64,000 bases of DNA from Pirellulaceae bacterium (GTDB taxonomy: Bacteria > Planctomycetota > Planctomycetia > Pirellulales > Pirellulaceae), in NCBI GenBank assembly GCA_022448645.1, contig JAKVBZ010000017.1, positions 1 through 64,000 on the forward strand, written 5' to 3'. The position numbers and the translations under genes are program-made. The notes under the pieces are model-generated. The model was not told the origin of the DNA. It searched no databases and saw only the letters and a program-made list of their open reading frames with translations. Positions 1 through 9,679 of the stretch are shown here, in pieces (position 1 is the first letter of the stretch; the number at the start of each line of letters is the position of its first letter).

Positions 1-495
1 CCAGAAATCGTGGATGCAATGGATTCTGATCAAGTGCCTCCGTGCGGGCCCGGGCAAAGAACCACTTCTCCGAGCGACTGTGAATTGTACGGAAAAGGTT
101 ATTTGGAAGTACCTAAGTGTTGCCATGGCGGGTCCTGTGTTTCCTGTCAGGGAAGTCCTAGTGTGCCTGCCGAGGCACCGTTGATTGAACAGCAGACTCA
201 GTTGCCCTACGATCACGTTGCTCCGATCGTCAACGTACCGATTCAACCAGCTCTGCCATCTAATGTACCATCTCAGCAGGAACCCACTCCCCCTGCCGAG
301 CCATCGCTCGACCCGTTGGCGTCGCTGCCTCCAGCAGTTTCGGGCGACAACACGTTGGCTGCCACGGGACCTCCCGCGACACCCAATCCGCAAACGCAGC
401 ACAAAGCTACCCCACCTACAAGAAGTCGTGCTGTCAGACAGTCAACTTTTACGCCGACGTTGATCGGACCTGTAGGTTATGAGCTACATGAATAA
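1..495 (+). CDS. C-terminal part of a Pro/Cys-rich hypothetical protein
   Basis: The frame is open to the left edge, so the true start is unknown; the first in-window start codon is a GTG at 10. The roughly 160 visible residues are low-complexity. A Cys-bearing stretch (CGPG, CCHGG, CVSC) covers about the first 45 residues, followed by a tail dominated by Pro, Ala, Thr and Gln. There is no membrane segment and no fold I recognise. It ends 56 nt before the cpaE-like gene on the same strand, so it is probably the tail of another gene in the tad operon. That is inferred from position only. Confidence 0.5.
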   Translation, partial: PEIVDAMDSDQVPPCGPGQRTTSPSDCELYGKGYLEVPKCCHGGSCVSCQGSPSVPAEAPLIEQQTQLPYDHVAPIVNVPIQPALPSNVPSQQEPTPPAEPSLDPLASLPPAVSGDNTLAATGPPATPNPQTQHKATPPTRSRAVRQSTFTPTLIGPVGYELHE

Positions 496-551
496 ATCGG
501 AACATTGTCTCTCGAACCATTGTTTTTGAATTGTCGGTCAACGGTGCCCCT

Positions 552-1769
552 ATGAGTAAAGTTCTTCGTCTTGCCCTTGTCGATCCCGACGATACGTCCC
601 GAGAGACGATCAAGAACATGCTTCTTGGCATGGATACGATATGGTTAGAGGCGGAGTGTTCGCGCTATGAATTCTTTGCCGATGTGATTGATCAGACCAA
701 TTCGGACATCGGTGTCATTGTAATGGATAAGGAAATCGACAAGGCGTTGAGGCTTGTTGAGGAGCTGGGTCGTAAGTCTCCTGAATGCAGTGTGCTGATT
801 GTCAGCACCACCAGCGAGGGCGACACGATACTTCGAGCGATGCGTGGGGGTGCTGTCGAATTCCTGACTCAGCCGGTTCAGATCCAAGATGTTGTCAACG
901 CACTTCACAGGGTCAGTGAGCAGAAGTACGGTCGTGGTCAGAATGGTGCAGGCGGCTGCACGTCCATTGCCGTTGCGGGTGCGATGGGAGGAGTCGGTAC
1001 GACGAGCACTGCGGTCAATCTAGGATGTGCGCTTGCCGAAGATCCCAACAATTCTGTGGTGCTGATCGATCTCGATATGTCGCTTGGTGACGCGGACGTG
1101 TTTTTGGATACCATCCCCGAGTATACGCTGGTCGATGTTGTTCAAAATATATCTCGGCTGGACTTTGCGCTGCTGAAAAAGTCGTTGACGAAGCATTCAT
1201 CGGGCCTATACTTATTGCCACGACCGGTCCAATTACAAGATACCGAATTGGTAACCGTCGACGGCTTGCAAAAAGTGATTGGTTTGCTCAAAGCAACTTT
1301 TTCTCATCTCATCTTTGATTTATCCAAAGGGTTCAATGGCACGGACATGGCAGCGATCAAGGCGGCCAATCACGTGTTGTTGGTAACGCAACTTGACTTA
1401 CCTTGTTTACGAAACGTCGTTCGGCTGATGACGTCCTTTGGAGTAGAAGAAGGCATCAAGGATAAGCTGAAAGTAGTTGTTAATCGTGTTGGGTTGGACA
1501 ACCACATCAGTCTAAAAAAGGCCCAGGAAACTGTGGGGTGCGATGTATTCTGGCAATTGCCGAACGACTATCGTTTGATGGTCGACGTGCGGAATAACGG
1601 CGTCCCCTTAGTCGATCAGGCGCCTAAAGCTGGCATCACACAATCTTTTCGGATGCTGAGTGACGCGATCAGTGGCAACGCCTATTCTGGATCCGGAATG
1701 GTGGACACCACGCAGTCGAATGGTTGGTTGCGATTCTTACGCAAGAAAAAGCTAGCGTCATCTCGCTAA
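552..1769 (+). CDS. cpaE: CpaE/TadZ-like pilus assembly protein (pseudo-receiver + MinD-like ATPase)
   Basis: A 405-residue protein in the TadZ/CpaE family, which positions the Tad pilus machine at the cell pole. Residues ~1-120 resemble a response-regulator receiver (acidic DPDD pocket), but the usual Lys-Pro near the end reads Gln-Pro (LTQPV), suggesting a non-switching receiver. Residues ~135-380 are a MinD/ParA-type P-loop domain (GAMGGVGTTS at ~142, LIDLDMSLGD afterwards). The deviant Walker A has lost the signature Lys of the KGGVGK pattern. I prefer ATG 552 to the in-frame TTG at 531 because MSKVLRLALVD begins directly on the first beta strand. It is followed by cpaF, tadB and tadC in the same direction, which fixes the role. 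Confidence 0.85.
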   Translation: MSKVLRLALVDPDDTSRETIKNMLLGMDTIWLEAECSRYEFFADVIDQTNSDIGVIVMDKEIDKALRLVEELGRKSPECSVLIVSTTSEGDTILRAMRGGAVEFLTQPVQIQDVVNALHRVSEQKYGRGQNGAGGCTSIAVAGAMGGVGTTSTAVNLGCALAEDPNNSVVLIDLDMSLGDADVFLDTIPEYTLVDVVQNISRLDFALLKKSLTKHSSGLYLLPRPVQLQDTELVTVDGLQKVIGLLKATFSHLIFDLSKGFNGTDMAAIKAANHVLLVTQLDLPCLRNVVRLMTSFGVEEGIKDKLKVVVNRVGLDNHISLKKAQETVGCDVFWQLPNDYRLMVDVRNNGVPLVDQAPKAGITQSFRMLSDAISGNAYSGSGMVDTTQSNGWLRFLRKKKLASSR

Positions 1770-1992
1770 GCTTCCGCCACAATACGCATAAGTGGTCTAA
1801 CCGGTGGCTTGGCTGCGGTCTATCCGTTCTGTCAATTCTGTAGGGGATTACGCGCTCCTTGGCTGCGTTCCGTGAGCTATGGTTGGAATGTATATGACTT
1901 CTGTCATGCCGTTGAATGGCGTCATGTCGTCTTTAACGGACGGTGAAAACCGATGTCTTTTTACACATGCAGGCGTAGAGTGACACGTTGAA

Positions 1993-3318
1993 ATGAATGC
2001 CCTAGCCTCCTCCATCCGCAACACGAGTGCTGACAAAGAAGCCGATTTTGAAAATCTCAAGCGGAAGATCCACACGAAGCTCGTGGATAAGTTGGATTTG
2101 ACTCGTGTTGGTGAATTGGAAGGTGATGTACTCCGGCGTGAGATTCGCCTGGTCGTTGAGCACCTTTGCGATTCTGAGGACATGCTGCTGAACCGCAGCG
2201 AACGCGAAAAACTTATCGAAGAAGTCTTAGACGAAACATTTGGGCTCGGTCCTCTAGAACTGTTGCTGAAGGATTCAACCATCAGCGATATTTTGATCAA
2301 CGGTCCTAAACAGATTTACGTCGAACGTCGCGGAAAAATGGAAAGGACCAACGTCAATTTTCGTGACAACAATCACTTGCTCCAGATTATCGACCGGATT
2401 GTGTCCAAGGTAGGTCGTCGTATTGACGAAGTGTGCCCGATGGTGGACGCTCGCTTGCCGGACGGTTCACGGGTGAATGCCATTATTCCACCTTTGGCAT
2501 TGGACGGCGCGGCTGTCTCCATACGTCGATTTGGATCGAACCCGCTCCAATTAGAAGATCTGTTGAATTTTAAGGCTTTTACGCCAGAGATGGTCATGTT
2601 GTTGGAAGCCGGCATCAAGGCTCGTCTGAACATGATTATTTCTGGAGGAACAGGCTCTGGTAAAACGACGTTGTTGAACACGTTATCTAGTTTCATTAGC
2701 AATAGCGATCGTATCGTCACTATTGAAGATGCGGCAGAATTGCAGCTGCAACAGGAACACGTTGTTCGTTTGGAAACTCGTCCACCGAACATCGAAGGCA
2801 AGGGTGCCATATCGGCCACCGACCTTGTCAAAAACTCACTTCGAATGCGACCGGAACGTATTATCATCGGTGAGTGTCGTGGACCAGAAACACTCGATAT
2901 GTTGCAGGCCATGAATACGGGTCACGAAGGTTCATTGACCACCATCCATGCCAATACGCCGCGTGACGGAGTGGCTCGTATCGAAACGATGATCATGATG
3001 ACCGGATTCGAATTGCCTATGAAGGCGATGCGGCAACAGATTGCCAGTGCGGTGGATTTAATCATCCAGGCCAATCGATTGCAAGGTGGTGTGCGGCGTA
3101 TCACTCACATCACCGAAGTCGTCGGGATGGAGCAGGATACGGTAGTGATGCAAGATATCTTCCGCTACAACCAGACGGGAATTGACGAAACAGGGCGCTG
3201 TATCGGTGAGTTTGTGTCAACAGGAATTCGCCCAACCTTTATGGATAGGTTAGAGCAGGCTGGCGTGCGATTGCCGGCCAGTGCATTCCGTGAACGTACG
3301 ATGCTTGTTGATGAATAG
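1993..3318 (+). CDS. cpaF: CpaF/TadA-type secretion ATPase
   Basis: A 441-residue hexameric ATPase that powers Tad (type IVc) pilus assembly at the inner membrane. An N-terminal helical domain (residues ~1-110) precedes the motor. Walker A (SGGTGSGKTT) lies at ~217-226, Walker B (RIIIGECRG) at ~289-297, and the conserved His box around GSLTTIHANTPRD at ~315. Length is typical for CpaF. It follows cpaE after 223 nt and precedes tadB after 153 nt, the normal tad order. Start is ATG 1993; the preceding bases show no strong Shine-Dalgarno. Confidence 0.95.
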   Translation: MNALASSIRNTSADKEADFENLKRKIHTKLVDKLDLTRVGELEGDVLRREIRLVVEHLCDSEDMLLNRSEREKLIEEVLDETFGLGPLELLLKDSTISDILINGPKQIYVERRGKMERTNVNFRDNNHLLQIIDRIVSKVGRRIDEVCPMVDARLPDGSRVNAIIPPLALDGAAVSIRRFGSNPLQLEDLLNFKAFTPEMVMLLEAGIKARLNMIISGGTGSGKTTLLNTLSSFISNSDRIVTIEDAAELQLQQEHVVRLETRPPNIEGKGAISATDLVKNSLRMRPERIIIGECRGPETLDMLQAMNTGHEGSLTTIHANTPRDGVARIETMIMMTGFELPMKAMRQQIASAVDLIIQANRLQGGVRRITHITEVVGMEQDTVVMQDIFRYNQTGIDETGRCIGEFVSTGIRPTFMDRLEQAGVRLPASAFRERTMLVDE

Positions 3319-3471
3319 TTTGATCGTTGGACGGTGATACCAGACGATCACGGATGCAATGTGAAAGAACCAGCCATAGTGTTCGGTAAATTTGTGACAC
3401 GAATCAAAAGAGTAAAACACGACCTGCAAGCGTGACACTAGCGTTGAGACATTAGATCGAGACGGCTATTC

Positions 3472-4443
3472 ATGGTTATTACAATTGTTGTTGTCACCGC
3501 TTTCATTGGCGTCGCCGCATTGGTTGGTGGCATTGCCTTCATGTTTCGAGGTGTGGGGGACACTCCGGTCGAGGACCGTCTGGAAGTGCTTACCAATACT
3601 GGAAACGTGGCCAAGAAAGCAGGCAAACGCAAGGAAGCAGATTTATTGGCACACGCCTTAAACCATGACAAAATAAGTTTGCTTGAAACATTCGTTTCTC
3701 GTTTCCTCAACTTGCGAAAGTTTTTGGATCAGGCGGACGTTAACATAAAGCCGGCTCATTTCGTATTGATCATGATGGGCCTGATGGCTGCTGGTGGTAT
3801 TGTCATGATCGTGGCGGGGTTACACCCACTGCTGGCACCCATGGCAGCACTAACCATTGGTCTGCTGCCCTTCATCGCCTGCTTTTTTAGACGCAAACAC
3901 CGATTTGCTGCATTCCAAAAACAGCTGCCGGAAGCGCTGGAACTGATTGCCCGTGCGTTACGTGCTGGACACAGTTTAGCGGCGGGTATGAAGCTGGTCG
4001 CCGACGAAATGCCGGCTCCTATGGGGGCAGAATTTGGTCGAGTTTACGAGGAACAGAACCTGGGTGTGCCTTTAGAAGAAGCACTTGATTCTGTGTCGGA
4101 CCGCATTCCCAATCTTGACCTGAGGTTTTTCACAACGGCAGTCATCCTTCAACGTCAAACTGGTGGTGACTTGGCAGAGATTTTGGACAAGATAGGACGG
4201 CTGATTCGCGAACGATTCCGAATTTGGGGTGCCATTCAGGCATTAACAGGAGAGGGCCGAATTTCAGGCGTTGTCCTGTTGGGGTTGCCTCCTGTTTTGT
4301 TTCTCACGATCTACTATATCAACCCCGACTATATCCAAATCCTTTTCACGGATCCTCTAGGCGGCTGGATGCTGGGCGTGACGGTAGCGTTACAGATTGT
4401 AGGTGCTCTCGTGATCCGCAAAATTATCAACATCAAGGTTTAG
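3472..4443 (+). CDS. tadB: TadB-like inner-membrane platform protein (T2SSF family)
   Basis: A 323-residue protein with an N-terminal membrane helix, a pair of helices around residues 95-145, the cytoplasmic T2SSF helical bundle (around LPEALELIARALRAGHSLAAG, ~residue 155 on) and a C-terminal hydrophobic pair. TadB and TadC form the inner-membrane platform on which the CpaF motor acts. It ends 11 nt before tadC, so the two are almost certainly co-translated. The family is clear; TadB rather than TadC is assigned from gene order. Confidence 0.9.
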   Translation: MVITIVVVTAFIGVAALVGGIAFMFRGVGDTPVEDRLEVLTNTGNVAKKAGKRKEADLLAHALNHDKISLLETFVSRFLNLRKFLDQADVNIKPAHFVLIMMGLMAAGGIVMIVAGLHPLLAPMAALTIGLLPFIACFFRRKHRFAAFQKQLPEALELIARALRAGHSLAAGMKLVADEMPAPMGAEFGRVYEEQNLGVPLEEALDSVSDRIPNLDLRFFTTAVILQRQTGGDLAEILDKIGRLIRERFRIWGAIQALTGEGRISGVVLLGLPPVLFLTIYYINPDYIQILFTDPLGGWMLGVTVALQIVGALVIRKIINIKV

Positions 4444-4454
4444 GGAAACTTGCA

Positions 4455-5423
<969 letters not shown>

Positions 5424-5433
5424 CTCACAGCTG

Positions 5434-5879
5434 TCACGATTCGCTCAAGACATCCATCATTCCGTCGATCGACGATTGCAGCGACGTGGACATCGAGTTG
5501 CGCAACAAGTCAGGCTTCTCAGCACGCATGATGGCTGCCGCTAAGGTCTTGTGATCGTTCCAATCCGTCAGGCTGAAATCACGAATGTCGACATAAGTTT
5601 CTGTCAGGCCAGATGATATCTTGGGAATCAAATGCACGCCATCCACGGCCCGGACGACATGATGGTTCAGTGCAGCGTGGTGTCCCACCACACCGATGAT
5701 GATTCCAAGGATGAATGCGACAATACGATTAATGACGTACCTTCCCCTTTCTGACTCGGATTCACATCAGCAGAAAGACTGTACACCGCACGCTCAATGG
5801 ACTCAATATGGATTTCGACGCCCTTTTTAGGGACTGCAAACTTCGAGGCCTTTTTGAGAAAATCTCCATTTCTGAGCAT
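5434..5879 (-). pseudogene. Small membrane-anchored hypothetical protein split by a -1 frameshift
   Basis: Two overlapping minus-strand frames appear to encode one ~145-residue protein. The first starts at ATG 5879 (MLRNGDFLKKASKF) with GGTGA about 7 bases upstream and reads through a soluble ~45-residue segment. Near 5740 (AGAAAGGGGAAGG) sense moves to the -1 frame, which continues RYVINRIVAFILGIIIGVVG, a good membrane helix, then a soluble tail ending ...MMDVLSES at 5434. The -1 frame has no ATG/GTG/TTG before the helix, so it cannot start alone and keep it. The simplest reading is one base missing from the G run (true mutation or assembly error); programmed frameshifting is possible but the site is not a canonical slippery heptamer. 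Function unknown. Confidence 0.55.
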
Positions 5880-5923
5880 CCTATGTCACCAGAATAGAAT
5901 TCCGTCTGTGGGACGATCTATTA

Positions 5924-5929
5924 TATAAT
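5924..5929 (+). promoter_or_regulatory. Possible -10 box upstream of the acyltransferase fusion gene
   Basis: A perfect TATAAT lies about 140 nt upstream of the ATG at 6068. The matching -35 position (5901-5906, TCCGTC) is poor, so this is only a candidate. Confidence 0.25.
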
Positions 5930-6067
5930 CCTGTGTCTGCTGAGGTCACAGTTCATCGCATCGAAGCATATCTCGGTCATTGATTATTTTTGTAGATTGG
6001 TTACCCCTCAGCCCCAGGTTTTTTTTGAGGCAGTGACAAGTGCGGTACGACCGAAGACCGGCGTACG

Positions 6068-9000
6068 ATGATCACGATACAGCCTCATAAAATATCAGAC
6101 GGATGTAGCGTAGGTCAGATGGTCAACTTGGAAGACTCACATTCGACAGGCGATCGCGAACAGCAGCTCCATACGTCGGAGGACGAGCAAGGAGGCTTGC
6201 TGTCGTTTAGCTTCCAAGGACTTCTTTGGACACAGTTCCTCGGCGCCGCGAACGACAACGCATTGCGTTGGCTTGTCATTGGATTTGGCAAACAGCTGGT
6301 TCCCCCTGATAGCTTCGGTTGGGTGCTCATGGCGGGCACGATTTGTTTCGTATTGCCCTATCTGTTGCTCGCCGCGCCGGCCGGTTATTTGGCAGACCGT
6401 TTCAGCAAGCGAAACGTGATCATCTATTGCAAGGTCGGGGAAGTCATTCTTATGGCCTTTGCCGCAACAGCGATTTATGTTGGCAGTTTGAGTGGCTTGA
6501 TGGTTGTCCTGGCCATGATGGGTTCTCAAAGTGCGTTGTTTGGCCCTTCCAAATTGGGCAGTATTCCCGAAATGTTGCCGACTCACCGGATTTCCAGTGC
6601 TAACGGTTTGATTGGGCTGGCGACGGTGGTTGCCACCGTGATGGGGACTGCAGTGGGGAATATCCTTAGCGATTTGACCACTTCTGCAGGTGTTGGCAGT
6701 CTCGGTACTGTAGCGTGTGTTCTCATAAGCATTGCCGTTGTTGGGTGCATCACTAGTCTGGGGATCAAGCCGCTTCCTATTGCAAACCCTAAACGTCGAT
6801 TTCCCTGGAACGCTGTGGGCGAAACGTGGAAGGACTTGCGCTTGTTGGCATCGCATCGAGCCTTGATGCGGGTTGCGCTGGGCATCATGTTCTTTTGGTC
6901 TATTGGGTCACTCGCCAACATGAACATCGACCAATTTGCCGCAGAAGGAGGTACTACCACTCAGAGCCAGATGACACCGCTCTTGCTTTGCCTTGTGCTG
7001 GGAGTCGGTGTTGGCAGTATCCTGGCTGGCATTTGGTCTGCGGGTAGAGTCGAGCTCGGGATTCTTCCTCTTGGGGCTGCTGGTATCGCCATCAGTTCGG
7101 TACTTCTGTTTACGGTTCAGTCTAGTCTGGTGACTCTCGACCAGAACTGGACAGTCGGTTTTATCTGGTCCTGCTTGTTTCTCTTCATGCTTGGTACCAG
7201 TGCTGGCCTGTTTGACGTACCACTTTCTTCCTATTTGCAGCATGAAAGTCCGCCAGCATCACGTGGTTCTATTTTGGCAGCGTCCAACTTGGTGACTTTT
7301 TCTGGTGTTCTTGTTGCTGCCATGGTGTTTGGTGTACTCCGAATGAATGTTGACTCAAAGCCACTGTTGTCGGCACGGCAAATTTTCCTGTGCTGCGGTG
7401 TGGTGACGTTACCCGTAATGGCCTATATCGTTTATTTGATTCCTCAGGCTTCTCTTAGGTTTTTAGTATGGCTACTGAGCAAGACTATCTATCGCATCAA
7501 GGTTTATGGGGCGGAAAACATACCGGCTGAGGGCGGGGCACTTCTTCTTCCGAACCACATCTCTTGGATCGACGGCGTTTTGTTGCTGTTGGTGAGCGTG
7601 CGTCCGGTCAGGATGGTCGTCTATGCTGGCAACTTCCGAAGAGGTCTGATGCAGTGGCTGGGAAATTTGTGGGAAGTCATTCTTTTGCCGACAAAGCCCA
7701 AAGCGTTAGCACGCACCCTACGTGATACTCGGCAGCTCTTGGAGGATGGAAGTCTGGTTTGTGTTTTTCCCGAAGGGCGAATTTCTCAGACCGGCCAGAT
7801 GCAGTCGTTTAAGCGTGGAGCCGAAAAAATTCACAAAGGGACCAATGTTCCCGTCATTCCGGTCTACCTGGATGAGCTGTGGGGCAGTATCTTTAGCTTC
7901 GAGCGAGGACGATTTTTTTGGAAGTTGCCGCGCCGATTACCTTACCCAATCTCGATTCACATTGGACGGCCGTTGACCGGTACGGTAGACATGCACCGGG
8001 TTAGACAAGCTGTTCAGCAATTGGGGGCGGAAGCCGTGAAAAAACGAGTGAGAAACGTCGAATTCTTGCCCAACACGTTTCTACGTCGTTGCAAGCAAAG
8101 AAAATTTGCACCAAAAGTTGCTGACACCCTGGGTGCCGATCTGACTGGCGGCCAGCTTTTGATGAGGACTTGGATTGTCTGGCGGCTTTTGCAACGTAAG
8201 ATCTTAGCCGCGGACGAGCGGTATATTGGCGTGTTGCTGCCTCCTTTGGCACCGGCTGTGATCACGAACGCAGCGATTGCCATGATGCGGCGCGTTTCGG
8301 TGAATTTGAACTATACTGTGTGCGCTGATGTGATCAACCATTGTATTGCGGAATGTGGAATACAGCATGTATTGACCAGCCGTAAATTCGTGGAACGATT
8401 ACAAAAGATGGGACTGGAAACCGAAAGGATCAGTGCCGAATTGGTGTATTTGGAGGACCTCAAGGACGAGCCGACTTGGGGTGATAAGTTGGCGGGGGCC
8501 TTGGCGAGTTATGTCGTACCCGGGCCGATGCTCGTGCGGTGGCTAGGCTTAAATCAGTTACAGAAAAACGACGTACTTACCGTGATTTTTACGTCAGGAT
8601 CGACCGGCCAACCTAAAGGGGTCATGCTGACACATGGCAATATCCGCTCGAACATCGATTCTATCGAAACCGTTTTTCAGTTTTTGCCAGAGGACGTTTT
8701 GATAGGGGTGTTGCCCTTTTTTCATTCTTTTGGATACACCGTTACGCTGTGGGGTGCTTTGGCGATGAATGTCAAAGGCGTCTACCACTCGAATCCGTTG
8801 GAGTCCAAACAGGTTGGCAAGCTGTGCCGCCAGCACCGTGGAAGCGTGCTCATGGGTACTCCAACATTTCTCCGTTCCTATTTACGCCGTTGTACTCCGG
8901 AAGATTTCGCGACACTCAGCCTAATCGTTGCTGGGGCTGAAAAACTGCCCGCCGATTTGTGTGATGCGTATGAGAAGAAATTTAAACTGCGACCCGTCGA

Positions 9001-9679
9001 GGGTTATGGAGCGACGGAATTATCTCCGTTGGTCTCTGTAAATATTCCCGCGAGCCGGGCATTGGATCAGTCGGAGGAGGGGCTTAAAGAGGGAAGTGTG
9101 GGGCGACCGATTCCGGGCGTGACCGCACGGATCGTTGATTTGGAATCGGGGGAGACGTTGAACAGTGGCGAGTCTGGAATGCTGTTGGTGAACGGACCCA
9201 ATGTCATGAAAGGTTACTTGAACCGGCCAGACATCACCAACGAAGTGATTCAAGATAGTTGGTATGTGACAGGTGATGTGGCACGCATCGATGATGACGG
9301 CTTCATTTGGATCACCGGTCGCGAGAGCCGTTTCTCCAAAATAGGTGGCGAAATGGTACCGCATATCAAGATCGAGGAGACGCTTTGGGCATTGTTGGCA
9401 GACGGCGATGGTCAGGATGATGATGACGAAGTCATTCCACTTGCTGTTACCGCAGTTCCAGATGCGAAAAAGGGAGAACGGTTAGTGATTGTCCATTCCA
9501 AGTTAGCCAAAACACCAGATGAACTCTGCACCGCTCTTGCCGAATCGGGCATGCCCAACATCTATGTTCCTTCCCCCGATAGCTTCGTAGAAGTCGATTC
9601 GTTGCCATTGTTGGGTAGCGGTAAGCTGGATCTCAAGCAATTGCAACAGATTGCAGAGGACACTTTTGGCGCGGGATGA
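6068..9679 (+). CDS. LplT-PlsC-acyl-ACP synthetase fusion (Aas-type phospholipid remodelling)
   Basis: A 1203-residue three-module protein. Residues ~45-455 form an MFS transporter domain resembling the lysophospholipid flippase LplT. Residues ~475-650 are a PlsC-type acyltransferase with the HX4D motif (NHISWID, ~495) and FPEGR. Residues ~680-1200 are an AMP-forming acyl-ACP synthetase with the P-loop TSGSTGQPKG at ~841, GYGATE, the YVTGD motif and a C-terminal Lys in GSGKLDLKQL (~1184). Together they would flip lysophospholipid inward, activate a fatty acid and re-acylate the lipid, as LplT plus Aas do in enterobacteria. ATG 6119 is an alternative start. The next gene begins immediately after the stop. 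Confidence 0.9.
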   Translation: MITIQPHKISDGCSVGQMVNLEDSHSTGDREQQLHTSEDEQGGLLSFSFQGLLWTQFLGAANDNALRWLVIGFGKQLVPPDSFGWVLMAGTICFVLPYLLLAAPAGYLADRFSKRNVIIYCKVGEVILMAFAATAIYVGSLSGLMVVLAMMGSQSALFGPSKLGSIPEMLPTHRISSANGLIGLATVVATVMGTAVGNILSDLTTSAGVGSLGTVACVLISIAVVGCITSLGIKPLPIANPKRRFPWNAVGETWKDLRLLASHRALMRVALGIMFFWSIGSLANMNIDQFAAEGGTTTQSQMTPLLLCLVLGVGVGSILAGIWSAGRVELGILPLGAAGIAISSVLLFTVQSSLVTLDQNWTVGFIWSCLFLFMLGTSAGLFDVPLSSYLQHESPPASRGSILAASNLVTFSGVLVAAMVFGVLRMNVDSKPLLSARQIFLCCGVVTLPVMAYIVYLIPQASLRFLVWLLSKTIYRIKVYGAENIPAEGGALLLPNHISWIDGVLLLLVSVRPVRMVVYAGNFRRGLMQWLGNLWEVILLPTKPKALARTLRDTRQLLEDGSLVCVFPEGRISQTGQMQSFKRGAEKIHKGTNVPVIPVYLDELWGSIFSFERGRFFWKLPRRLPYPISIHIGRPLTGTVDMHRVRQAVQQLGAEAVKKRVRNVEFLPNTFLRRCKQRKFAPKVADTLGADLTGGQLLMRTWIVWRLLQRKILAADERYIGVLLPPLAPAVITNAAIAMMRRVSVNLNYTVCADVINHCIAECGIQHVLTSRKFVERLQKMGLETERISAELVYLEDLKDEPTWGDKLAGALASYVVPGPMLVRWLGLNQLQKNDVLTVIFTSGSTGQPKGVMLTHGNIRSNIDSIETVFQFLPEDVLIGVLPFFHSFGYTVTLWGALAMNVKGVYHSNPLESKQVGKLCRQHRGSVLMGTPTFLRSYLRRCTPEDFATLSLIVAGAEKLPADLCDAYEKKFKLRPVEGYGATELSPLVSVNIPASRALDQSEEGLKEGSVGRPIPGVTARIVDLESGETLNSGESGMLLVNGPNVMKGYLNRPDITNEVIQDSWYVTGDVARIDDDGFIWITGRESRFSKIGGEMVPHIKIEETLWALLADGDGQDDDDEVIPLAVTAVPDAKKGERLVIVHSKLAKTPDELCTALAESGMPNIYVPSPDSFVEVDSLPLLGSGKLDLKQLQQIAEDTFGAG

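Noticed and set aside
6137..6856. 239-codon minus-strand ORF inside the acyltransferase fusion gene
   Set aside because: Shadow of the MFS domain; composition rich in His/Asn/Gln/Arg and no start signal.
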